A stretch of 64,000 bases of DNA from Parapedobacter luteus (GTDB lineage Bacteria > Bacteroidota > Bacteroidia > Sphingobacteriales > Sphingobacteriaceae). Every line of letters begins with the position of its first letter. Within the stretch, counting starts at the first letter, position 1. The stretch lies in the NCBI RefSeq assembly GCF_900168055.1, contig NZ_FUYS01000004.1, positions 124,001 through 188,000 of the forward strand, in the 5' to 3' direction. Positions 35,923-43,503 of the stretch are shown here, piece after piece. Under the pieces are notes generated by a model that saw nothing but the letters and a program-made list of their open reading frames with translations, was not told the DNA's origin and did no database searches. Made by a program: the position numbers and the translations under genes.

Positions 35923-37041
35923 ATGTATGAGTTTGATTTAAAGAACTTACCGGATGAATTCGTGTTTTTTTTGGAAGGAAATAACCAACCAGAAGTAAAT
36001 CAGGCAATAAAGGAAAATTACCTTGTCATCAGCAGAGCTTTCAAAAGCCATAAAAACAAATTATTATTATATCACAATGGCCTGACACAGTATGTAGAAA
36101 CGTTTAAACAGGATTATAAAAATCACCTAGAATACCATTTCCCTTATTTAACTATTCACGAAATTGGTAGGGAGATCGAGACTATTTCAGCTTTGCTTTC
36201 TTTGGTGCCTCAGTCTGCTGATGTGAACCGAGTTTTGCAACAAGCACTTGGTGTACCGTTGGATAGGCGAAACGCCCCTTGTTTTGCGATGCGCAGATAT
36301 GGTAAAAACGAATTTTACTTCTACAATCATGAAGAATATAATAATGCTACTGATTGGGGTGTCCAAATTGCCAATAAACAGGATATCTATTTTGATATTT
36401 CAGACTTTGACGGCGAAATACCCCCTTACGACCCGGATTATGACGACCAATATCAAAGAATATCCAATGAAATAGAAGCCAAAATCAAGCTGCTCGGAGA
36501 AGCGAAAGCTTATGACTTGATGGCCAAGCTGCTGATTAGTTTGGCCAAGGAAAGCGGATTAGAGGAGGCAGAATTAAGGCGCATGGTCGGTGCTTCTTCT
36601 ACCTTGTCAAAAAGATTGGAATCTCCAAACGAAACCGTGAAAAGATTGAGCAGGTTAGTCATAGACAGCCAACACCGGATTCTTTTACCTGATTACCACA
36701 ATATAGAGATTAAAATGCCTACCTTATCCAAGGTGCTTTACTTCCTCTATTTGAGGCACCCCGAGGGATTACTTTTTAAGCAGTTGCAAACACATTGGCT
36801 GGAAGCACATTGGCTGTATTTCAAGATCACAAACAGGACGGATACAGATGAACTGAAAAGAAGCATGTCTGACCTACTGAATCCGACGAGCAACTCCGTA
36901 CATGAGAAATGCTCGAGAATTAAAGAAGCATTTGTATCAGTGATTGACGATGATATTGCGCAATATTATTATATCACAGGTAAACGCGGGCAGCCTAAAC
37001 AGATTAAATTGCCCCGCGAATTAGTGCAATTACCTTGGTAA
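35923..37041 (+). CDS. hypothetical protein with conserved Bacteroidota C-terminal domain
   Basis: A 372-residue soluble protein in two parts. The N-terminal 190 residues are unrecognised. After an acidic linker and a helical segment, the C-terminal part (about 220-372) contains PTLSKVLYFLYLRHPEGLLF, then NPTSNSVHEKCSRIKEAFV and YYITGKRGQPKQIKLPRELV. I have seen this C-terminal pattern in many unnamed Bacteroidota proteins. It looks like a DNA-binding winged-helix arrangement, but no function is established. Possibly a regulator in the element. Confidence 0.7.
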   Translation: MYEFDLKNLPDEFVFFLEGNNQPEVNQAIKENYLVISRAFKSHKNKLLLYHNGLTQYVETFKQDYKNHLEYHFPYLTIHEIGREIETISALLSLVPQSADVNRVLQQALGVPLDRRNAPCFAMRRYGKNEFYFYNHEEYNNATDWGVQIANKQDIYFDISDFDGEIPPYDPDYDDQYQRISNEIEAKIKLLGEAKAYDLMAKLLISLAKESGLEEAELRRMVGASSTLSKRLESPNETVKRLSRLVIDSQHRILLPDYHNIEIKMPTLSKVLYFLYLRHPEGLLFKQLQTHWLEAHWLYFKITNRTDTDELKRSMSDLLNPTSNSVHEKCSRIKEAFVSVIDDDIAQYYYITGKRGQPKQIKLPRELVQLPW

Positions 37042-37046
37042 TGGAA

Positions 37047-37069
37047 TTGCAAGGTTGCAAAGGTTGCAA
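37047..37069. repeat. three TTGCAA words spaced 8-9 bp
   Basis: TTGCAA starts at 37047, 37055 and 37064, between the stop of the 372-residue gene and the stop of the convergent XRE gene. It echoes the array at 33916. Confidence 0.55.
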
Positions 37070-37075
37070 TTTTCG

Positions 37076-37342
37076 CTAAACCTTTTCAGACTTTTGATGC
37101 ATGGGAAAATTATCGTTATCAAAGTCGAATAATTCCTTTAACGGGATATCCAAACCATTGGCAAGAGCCGAGGCGGTACTGATTGTCGTATTCACCTGTC
37201 CCAATTCCACATAGGAAAGCTGGCGGTAATCAATACCCGACAATTCAGCGAGTTTCTCCATTGACAACCTTCGTTGTTTGCGGAGTTTCCTAACCCTTGA
37301 CCCAAAGGCTATTATCAATGCTTCATCCTTGGTATTAATCAC
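37076..37342 (-). CDS. XRE-family HTH transcriptional regulator
   Basis: An 88-residue Cro/CI-type helix-turn-helix protein: VRKLRKQRRLSMEKLAELSG, followed by YRQLSYVELGQVNTTISTA and LANGLDIPLKELFDFD. The helix-turn-helix occupies about residues 25-45. It is the only minus-strand gene inside the element and is divergent from the cargo block that starts at 37409. It is thus a candidate repressor of cargo or element maintenance genes. Confidence 0.88.
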   Translation of the reverse strand: MINTKDEALIIAFGSRVRKLRKQRRLSMEKLAELSGIDYRQLSYVELGQVNTTISTASALANGLDIPLKELFDFDNDNFPMHQKSEKV

Positions 37343-37408
37343 ATACCAAAAGAGAGGTATATTATCGTTTTATGTTATGAAATATATTTCATATTTTTAT
37401 CAGTAATT

Positions 37409-37600
37409 ATGAATTCTTCACCAAAACAACCTGACACAGATAGAAATGATAAGTTTCCATTAGGGTGCGGTATCACATTGTTTATAGCAGCATATGCCGC
37501 AGCACGAATTTTTACTGACGCCACAGATAACGAGGTACACCTTTTCTTCTGCTTAATACTGGTAATAATTGTGTTTGTCGCTTTTATTTCACGTAAATAG
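37409..37600 (+). CDS. small membrane protein
   Basis: A 63-residue protein with a polar N-terminus (about 17 residues) and two membrane segments (LGCGITLFIAAYAAARIF and LFFCLILVIIVFVAFI). It is the first gene of the cargo block, divergent from the XRE regulator with 66 bases between them. Unknown function. Confidence 0.5.
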   Translation: MNSSPKQPDTDRNDKFPLGCGITLFIAAYAAARIFTDATDNEVHLFFCLILVIIVFVAFISRK

Positions 37601-37700
37601 CCTTTTAATTAACAAAATACTTCAACAGATTACGGATTCCCGTAGAAATAGGAAATATCATATAGATAATTTTAGAAACGTTATTCAACTAGATTTATTT

Positions 37701-38117
37701 ATGAAAAAAATACTGCTACTATTTATTGTATCCATCTCTTCAAACCATTGCTTAGGACAACTCACTGTTACTGTTGGTGTTAAATACAAATCAACAGACG
37801 GTTCTTATTCAAAATACTATTTCAGAGAAATCGACCTAGTAACAGGAGTTGAACTTAATAACGCAACAAATACCCGAGAATATGATGTATATTCTGACTA
37901 TGCTCTCATTTGGTTTGACCAAACACAAGTAGCAATAGTAAAACTTAAAAGCAAAATACAATCCGATGTCAATAGGATGATGGGAAAGCCCATCGATAAA
38001 ACTCTTTTAGAGATAAACTGCCAAATAGCGGGATATAATAAAGAAGGCGTTGACCAGAACGGAACCGAGTGGAAGCTTTGCTTTTATTCACATGACTTGC
38101 AGTCATTGTGTAGTTAA
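37701..38117 (+). CDS. small secreted protein of unknown function
   Basis: A 138-residue protein read from the ATG at 37701, which gives a clear signal peptide MKKILLLFIVSISSNHCLGQ; the longer open frame from 37569 overlaps the preceding gene and lacks support. The mature part is beta-rich (QLTVTVGVKYKSTDGSYSKYY) and has paired cysteines late in the sequence. I do not recognise it. It would be exported to the periplasm or beyond. Confidence 0.55.
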   Translation: MKKILLLFIVSISSNHCLGQLTVTVGVKYKSTDGSYSKYYFREIDLVTGVELNNATNTREYDVYSDYALIWFDQTQVAIVKLKSKIQSDVNRMMGKPIDKTLLEINCQIAGYNKEGVDQNGTEWKLCFYSHDLQSLCS

Positions 38118-38272
38118 TAAACAAGCGAATATGACATTTTTACCGTATCGCCAATTATGAGTAAAGCCTATCTTATATCTAAAATAGGAAAATAACAGAA
38201 ATTTCTATATATAAATACGCCTCTATTAATCACATTCAATCAAAGTTAACCTTAATCAAAGCTTTATAGAAA

Positions 38273-38968
38273 ATGTTAAATATCAGAACCCCAATTTACT
38301 TAATAAGCATCCTAAACTGCATGATGTTATGGGCTTGTTCAAACAATGACGCACGTAACTTAGGTTTTCGAGGTCAATCCCAAAATCAGTCATTAGATTC
38401 CGCTATAAGCAGTCAATCTGATGAAAAATATTCAATCGAGGAAGAGCAAAAGGTTTATGGCAATGTAAATTTTGGGATTTCAAGAAATCAATATCTGCGA
38501 CTAATTCCAAAGGAAGTCAATAAAATTGGAGATTTTGAGTTTAAACTTATTCCAAGTTTTAATCACAGGGGTGAACTATACCGGTTGTCCATAAGAGGTG
38601 TTGAGAAGCAGGTGGAGGGCAATCATGATTCTAAAGGGTATCTCATCAAGTTAGCAGAACAAAAGTACGGGGTCGCCGACACATCTTACAGAAGTCGATT
38701 TGACGTAGTGCAGAAAAAAAATGAGAAAGTACTCAAATCATTCCCAAGAGAAGTGGAGTCCTATGTCTGGAATATTCATAATAAGCAAATAATCGTATCC
38801 AGTGAGGTTTTAAACAAACAAGATGACTTCGAAATAATTATGGGAAAGACAAATATGTTTGTTTATCCAATTATGACAATTACTCACAAAAAGCTGAACG
38901 AAGATTTTAACAGAGTAGAATTAGAAAAAGAGAATAAAGTACTTGAAAAGGAAGCAAATAAATTTTGA
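38273..38968 (+). CDS. predicted lipoprotein of unknown function
   Basis: A 231-residue protein with a lipoprotein signal: hydrophobic YLISILNCMMLW, then ACSNND with the probable lipid-modified Cys at 22. A Ser/Gln-rich linker leads to a folded domain beginning VYGNVNFGISRNQYLRLIP. The last 35 residues are a charged helix (ELEKENKVLEKEANKF). It precedes the 66-residue gene by nine bases. No family is recognised. Confidence 0.6.
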   Translation: MLNIRTPIYLISILNCMMLWACSNNDARNLGFRGQSQNQSLDSAISSQSDEKYSIEEEQKVYGNVNFGISRNQYLRLIPKEVNKIGDFEFKLIPSFNHRGELYRLSIRGVEKQVEGNHDSKGYLIKLAEQKYGVADTSYRSRFDVVQKKNEKVLKSFPREVESYVWNIHNKQIIVSSEVLNKQDDFEIIMGKTNMFVYPIMTITHKKLNEDFNRVELEKENKVLEKEANKF

Positions 38969-38977
38969 CCAAGAATC

Positions 38978-39178
38978 ATGAACTATTCTGACGAACAGAT
39001 AATTGCAGAAGCAAATAAAATAAAAATCGATTATTTAACTAGAGACGTGTTAGCTAAGAAAACAACATTTAGCGTTCCCGTGAGAATGGGGGAAAACCAC
39101 TTTTACACAGTGATTTATGAAATAGAAAAAAGAAACGGGCTGTCACCTATAATGACAAACCCTAAAGTTATTAGATAG
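38978..39178 (+). CDS. small hypothetical protein upstream of the Cas4-like gene
   Basis: A 66-residue acidic/basic mixed soluble protein (MNYSDEQIIAEANKIKIDYL). It is nine bases after the lipoprotein and 29 bases before the Cas4-like nuclease gene, and so is probably part of the same transcript. Unknown function; a C-terminal beta hairpin (HFYTVIYEIEKRNG) is suggested. Confidence 0.5.
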   Translation: MNYSDEQIIAEANKIKIDYLTRDVLAKKTTFSVPVRMGENHFYTVIYEIEKRNGLSPIMTNPKVIR

Positions 39179-39207
39179 CACATCGCAGTAAACACCTTAA
39201 TTTAAGC

Positions 39208-40722
39208 ATGTCACCTAAGCAACAAATTCTGATTGAATATCTAATTAAGCAGTTGGGCTTCGAGGATGATAATTTCTTAAAGCAGTATATCGATGAATTG
39301 GAAAAGACCATACCCGTATTTACACCAGATAGAGGACCTGATTTTGTAATGGAAAACATTATTGACCTTTTATTTTTGGAATTAAACACAATGAAAAACA
39401 GGAGATTAGAAAGTAGACTTATAGGTGACTTTATCTCCGCTACCGATATAGCCGCTTTCACCTACTGCCCTGTTAGTTATGCAATAGCAAAATCTTTTGT
39501 CCTACCTAAGCCAGAATCAGCAATAATTGGCACGTCTTTACATAGCAAAGGATATATCCTAAATTTTACAGGAAATAACAACACACTAGGTAATGAACAA
39601 AATAGCAATCAGCATAATAAGAAAGCAAACCTCGATTATCTTATAAACGAGGAAAATGAGCTGCTGTTTGACACATTAAAAAAATCAGAGTTGGTATACG
39701 CAGATTTTGATGGGTCAGGAAAGCCGTTCAAAGGTAAACGAGGTGCATTTGTTGGAAAACCAGATTATATTTTCAGGGACGAAGTTGGCAATTTCTTCGC
39801 CGTTGAAGAAAAGTATCAATATCGTCAATATTCCAGCAGCATCTCTCCAAATTTTTACGACAATCATGTCAATCAAATAGTCTCATATATTTATGGTATC
39901 CCAAAACCCAAAATCGCCTATGGATTTTTAGTTTATTGGAAATACGACTTCCATAACAACGATATATACATTCAAGAATGTCAAGTCAAAAAAATCAATA
40001 AAACAGCTCTAAATAGACAAAACATACTAACTGTGTTTAGAGCTATAGAACATTTCATGAATGAAAAGCTAATTAATTTTGATAAGTCATCAAGAAATCC
40101 AAAAAAATGTGCGAATTGCGTCTATCGCCTATACTGCGGACATAAAACTGGCTATTTCACGAAAATACCACTTCCTTACCCTCCTGATGTAGCGAGCAGA
40201 ATTAAGTCCGTAAAATTACCTAAGGTTTTGGAAGTCAAAAACATAGGGCACAACTATAACTTTATTCAAATGGACGTTAAAAAAACTTGGCTCTGTGATA
40301 AAAACCGGATATTCTTGTTTAAGCTTGGAGATCAAGAAAGATTCGAAGAAGTCGTCATTGCCAACTATCATCAAATAGAAGACTTTGAAAAAGTCTATGG
40401 CGTTAAATTTATTACCCATAAAAAGATAGTGCAAATAGCTAATCTATCCAAAGCTGAACATCAGAGAGATGCGTTTATAGACAGAACGTCTATAATGGAA
40501 GAGCGATTGTATTACGAAGAATTGGCCCGACAGTCGTTTAGTGGGAAAGACATAATCGACCCGGTATACATACTCAGGCAATATGATGATTTTCGTATTA
40601 TTTTTTGGGGAGCCGAATCTTTTAGAAAAGAGGGGAAAATCGTGTTCCCTTTTGAGTGTCTATTGCCGCTAAACAATATTATAATGAATAAGGATTCTAA
40701 ATTTTGCTTCATAAGCACATAG
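39208..40722 (+). CDS. Cas4-like Fe-S PD-(D/E)XK nuclease with C-terminal extension
   Basis: A 504-residue protein. An N-terminal helical region (1-75) precedes a nuclease core: C87 (TYCPVSYA), H112 (GTSLHSKG), D186 (GKPDY), E200-x-K202 (VEEKYQ) and the QxxxY motif Q223-Y227. Three cysteines, C301, C304 and C310 (CANCVYRLYCG), complete with C87 a four-Cys cluster of the Cas4/AddB type. Residues about 320-504 form an extra domain that I do not recognise. No cas1, cas2 or CRISPR repeat is nearby. It probably cuts or resects DNA, either for the element or as defence. It overlaps the next gene by 19 bases if that gene starts at 40704. Confidence 0.82.
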   Translation: MSPKQQILIEYLIKQLGFEDDNFLKQYIDELEKTIPVFTPDRGPDFVMENIIDLLFLELNTMKNRRLESRLIGDFISATDIAAFTYCPVSYAIAKSFVLPKPESAIIGTSLHSKGYILNFTGNNNTLGNEQNSNQHNKKANLDYLINEENELLFDTLKKSELVYADFDGSGKPFKGKRGAFVGKPDYIFRDEVGNFFAVEEKYQYRQYSSSISPNFYDNHVNQIVSYIYGIPKPKIAYGFLVYWKYDFHNNDIYIQECQVKKINKTALNRQNILTVFRAIEHFMNEKLINFDKSSRNPKKCANCVYRLYCGHKTGYFTKIPLPYPPDVASRIKSVKLPKVLEVKNIGHNYNFIQMDVKKTWLCDKNRIFLFKLGDQERFEEVVIANYHQIEDFEKVYGVKFITHKKIVQIANLSKAEHQRDAFIDRTSIMEERLYYEELARQSFSGKDIIDPVYILRQYDDFRIIFWGAESFRKEGKIVFPFECLLPLNNIIMNKDSKFCFIST

Positions 40723-41330
40723 CAACTACGATTTATTTGAATTTTAAACGTTTTCTAACGACCCACTTCCCCCAAAGCAACCTAAACGCATCCCTAGGTG
40801 AAGTTCGGGCAGATTATGAATTACTGATCTCTACTTGGCTTGGATATGACAAACATACTAAACAAGATTTAGAGAAAGCATCCCAATTAGCTATCAATAT
40901 ATTTGAAGACTTGTTTTTAGGCCATGCAGAGCCTTTATACGCGCTGATTAACCAATGGGATATACGTAGGGATATTTACATGTTCAATCAATTCAGAGGG
41001 CTTAATAACGGTAATTACGAGGCTTGGGAATCATTTGATGAAACCCATGAGGTACAACGGCAACAAATCATCATTGAAACCACACTAGACAACATCAATT
41101 ACAAAAACATCATCAGCAAATTTGTAGAAAGAGATTATGACGATACTCCGGATTTAATAACAAGCAGGATATTTTTCATCCATCCTGACAAGCACATGTA
41201 CTACTTGTATTTTGATAGCGAAGTTTGTGTAGGAAGCAAAGATGTAACCAAGCTAATCCAGTATTACCATAAATACTATCGATATATCAATAATGCAAAG
41301 AAAACAGAATTTGAACAGTTTATTCTATAA
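40704..41330 (+). CDS. DUF3885-like protein paired with the Cas4-like nuclease
   Basis: Up to 208 residues. No ATG is present; TTG at 40704 overlaps the nuclease gene by 19 bases, and TTG at 40737 would start just before NFKRFLTTHFPQSNL, which fits better the usual DUF3885 N-terminus. The C-terminal block FFIHPDKHMYYLYFDSE with IQYYHKYYRYIN resembles the DUF3885 ending (YDDRG...IYEKYNDWI in family members). Function of that family is unknown; members often occur near immunity or toxin genes, which I state from memory. The tight coupling suggests it works with the nuclease. Confidence 0.6.
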   Translation: MLHKHIATTIYLNFKRFLTTHFPQSNLNASLGEVRADYELLISTWLGYDKHTKQDLEKASQLAINIFEDLFLGHAEPLYALINQWDIRRDIYMFNQFRGLNNGNYEAWESFDETHEVQRQQIIIETTLDNINYKNIISKFVERDYDDTPDLITSRIFFIHPDKHMYYLYFDSEVCVGSKDVTKLIQYYHKYYRYINNAKKTEFEQFIL

Positions 41331-41365
41331 ATCAATAAATTACAACTATGGATACATCTTAAAAA

Positions 41366-41399
41366 GTGAGACAGAAAATGAGCCAGAAGTGAGCCAAAT
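41366..41399 (+). repeat. putative integrase arm-type sites, right end (3 copies)
   Basis: GTGAGACAGAA (41366), ATGAGCCAGAA (41378) and GTGAGCCAAAT (41389) share the ATGAGCCARAA word found at the left end, in the same orientation and with 11-12 bp spacing. Confidence 0.6.
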
Positions 41400-41461
41400 C
41401 AAGAATTAGCAACTATATTTATTAATTACTCATAGACAATACAAACACATTGAAATCAAAC

Positions 41462-41491
41462 AAAAAACCCCTACTATTTGGAAATAGAGGG
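41462..41491 (-). terminator. element-borne terminator for tRNA-Thr
   Basis: CCCCTACTATTT (41468-41479) pairs with AAATAGAGGG (41482-41491) with one bulged base; the minus-strand reading ends in six T residues (A-run 41462-41467). It lies 22 bases past the tRNA 3' end, inside the element, and replaces the native hairpin left at 31070-31103. Confidence 0.75.
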
Positions 41492-41511
41492 ATTTAAAGT
41501 AGTCTGACTGC

Positions 41512-41585
<74 letters not shown>

Positions 41586-41607
41586 ATCGGCAAAAAATTT
41601 ACGGGCG

Positions 41608-41638
41608 CAAACTTAGCTAAAATTGTATTGATATGCAA
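41608..41638 (-). promoter_or_regulatory. tRNA-Thr promoter (Bacteroidota type)
   Basis: On the minus strand TAAGTTTG (41608-41615) matches the TAnnTTTG -7 consensus, with ATTG (near TTTG) 19 bp upstream at 41635-41638. The box is 23 bases from the tRNA 5' end. Confidence 0.6.
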
Positions 41639-41690
41639 TAGCAAAGAAAGGGCTTACGACAAATTTCAGATTTCGAGAAATTGACAATAT

Positions 41691-41759
41691 CCATCCGTTG
41701 GATTTTTGGCTGGAACGTTCACTGCGTTTACGCTCCTAGGCCAAAAATCCAACGGATGG
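41691..41759. repeat. perfect 20-bp inverted repeat with 29-base loop
   Basis: CCATCCGTTGGATTTTTGGC at 41691-41710 is exactly complementary to 41740-41759. Each arm holds a smaller ATCC-GTT-GGAT palindrome. It lies between tRNA-Thr and the 3' end of the OsmC gene. No T-run follows on the minus strand. Possible strong terminator or a mobile hairpin element. Confidence 0.85.
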
Positions 41760-41793
41760 AAACAAACGGAACTTCCGCTCAAAATAAACCTTA

Positions 41794-42210
41794 TCAGGCC
41801 AATGTTACCGTCAGTTCAATCGTTGCCTTCAGCAACTTTGACACCGGACAGATTTCCTTTGCTTTTTCGGCGATTTCCTTAAACTCGGCTTCGTCAATAC
41901 CATCCACTTCCCCGGTAAGCGCCAGTTGTACGGTCGTGATGGTTCCGTCTTCGAAAATTACCTTGGCCTCGGTATCCAGGCTGGTCGGTTGGTATCCTTT
42001 TTCGCTAAGCAAAAAGCTAAGCTGCATGGTGAAGCAGCCTGCGTGTGCGGCGCCAATCAACTCCTCGGGATTGGTACCCACGCCGTCTTCAAACCGGGTT
42101 TTGTACGAATATTGGGTTTGATCCAATACGGTACTCTGCGTGGTAAGCGTACCACTACCGTCTTTTCCCGTGCCTTTCCAATTGGCACTTGCATTTCTGG
42201 TAAACTTCAT
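41794..42210 (-). CDS. OsmC/Ohr-family peroxiredoxin
   Basis: A 138-residue OsmC-family protein. The peroxidatic Cys59 is in [15 protein letters not shown] and the resolving Cys in [11 protein letters not shown], both conserved. It has the short OsmC length and the [14 protein letters not shown] signature. It reduces organic peroxides in the cytoplasm with dithiol reductants. A single gene, ending 34 bases from the 20-bp inverted repeat. Confidence 0.9.
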   Translation of the reverse strand: MKFTRNASANWKGTGKDGSGTLTTQSTVLDQTQYSYKTRFEDGVGTNPEELIGAAHAGCFTMQLSFLLSEKGYQPTSLDTEAKVIFEDGTITTVQLALTGEVDGIDEAEFKEIAEKAKEICPVSKLLKATIELTVTLA

Positions 42211-42284
42211 GGTATTCGTGATTTTTATGTAAAGTTATAAAAGGGGAACAAGTTTTGCGCTAAAATTGTTTATAAATTCGCAAC

Positions 42285-43472
42285 ATGGACGGGCTTCTTT
42301 ACTTTGACAACAACGCAACAACACCACTTGACCCACAGGTTCTCGACGCCATGATGCCTTATTTCACCATGCACTTTGCCAATGCGTCCAGCATGACCCA
42401 CCGCGCAGGCAGGCATGCCGCGGCAGCGGTGGATAAAGCAAGGGAACAGGTGGCCGCACTCATCGGGGCATCGCCCCGCGAAATTACGTTTACGTCGGGA
42501 GCCACGGAGGCCGTCAACATGGCATTGAAAGGGGTATTTGAGCACTATCAAGCTAAGGGCAGGCACTTTATTACCTGCCTTACGGAGCACAAAGCGGTGC
42601 TTGATACCTTCGCCTATCTGCAACGAAAAGGTGCAGAAGTCACGTACTTGCCGGTAAGCACTGCCGGCAGCCTTGATTTAGCTGAGTTGGAAGCCGCTAT
42701 CCGCAAGGATACGATACTGATTGCACTGATGTATGCCAATAACGAGACCGGGGTCATCCATCCTGTCCAGCAAATTGCCGACATTGCAAACAAATACGAC
42801 GTCCTTTTTTTTTGTGATGCCACGCAAGCAGTAGGTAAGGTGCCTGTCTACGTTGGCGATGGGTATCCGGACTTGCTGTGCCTCAGTGCACATAAATGCT
42901 ACGGTCCCAAGGGTGTAGGCGCATTGTATACCAAACGGCGGAACAAACGCATACAGACCGGTGCATTGCTGCATGGCGGTGGACAGGAGAATAAGCTCCG
43001 TGCTGGCACACTTAACGTACCCGGCATCGTGGGACTGGGCGAGGCAGCAGCAATTGCCCAACGCCAACTCGCCACCGAAGCACCGCGGTTGGGTACCCTA
43101 CGGGACACCCTGGAAACCGGATTGATGGCACTGGATGCGTCATTCGTCAACGGCCGCGGAGCGCCGAGGCTCCCACATGTAAGCAACATCACCTTCCGGC
43201 ACCTGAAGGCAGACCAGGTTATGGTGAACGTACCGGATATCGCCATCGCGTCGGGTTCGGCGTGTGTGAGTGGTACACGCGATCCTTCTCATGTGCTCAA
43301 AGCGATGGGGCTTTCAGACGCTGACGCCCACGCCTCCATACGGTTCAGCCTCGGCAGATTCAATACCGTGGCAGAAGTCGATACTGCCATCGCACAGCTT
43401 ACATCGGTTATACCGCAGTTAAGGGCTTCGTCGCCCATCTGGCAACTGTACAAGGCAGGTCAGGTAGATTAA
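42285..43472 (+). CDS. cysteine desulfurase (NifS/IscS family)
   Basis: A 395-residue class V aminotransferase. PLP-Schiff-base K204 is in LSAHKCYGPKG, H102 in LTEHKAV stacks on PLP, and the catalytic Cys327 lies in IASGSACVSG, with the compact IscS-like or NifS-like loop. It removes sulfur from cysteine for Fe-S cluster and thiolated tRNA synthesis. No IscU or SufE gene is adjacent, so the exact route is open. It is followed 31 bases later by a pyruvyl transferase-family gene. Confidence 0.92.
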   Translation: MDGLLYFDNNATTPLDPQVLDAMMPYFTMHFANASSMTHRAGRHAAAAVDKAREQVAALIGASPREITFTSGATEAVNMALKGVFEHYQAKGRHFITCLTEHKAVLDTFAYLQRKGAEVTYLPVSTAGSLDLAELEAAIRKDTILIALMYANNETGVIHPVQQIADIANKYDVLFFCDATQAVGKVPVYVGDGYPDLLCLSAHKCYGPKGVGALYTKRRNKRIQTGALLHGGGQENKLRAGTLNVPGIVGLGEAAAIAQRQLATEAPRLGTLRDTLETGLMALDASFVNGRGAPRLPHVSNITFRHLKADQVMVNVPDIAIASGSACVSGTRDPSHVLKAMGLSDADAHASIRFSLGRFNTVAEVDTAIAQLTSVIPQLRASSPIWQLYKAGQVD

Positions 43473-43503
43473 TGAATTAGCAATTGACAAAAAACACGAC
43501 AGA

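Noticed and set aside
39208-40722. Cas4 of a CRISPR adaptation module
   Set aside because: No cas1, cas2 or repeat array in the window, and the protein is far longer than typical Cas4.
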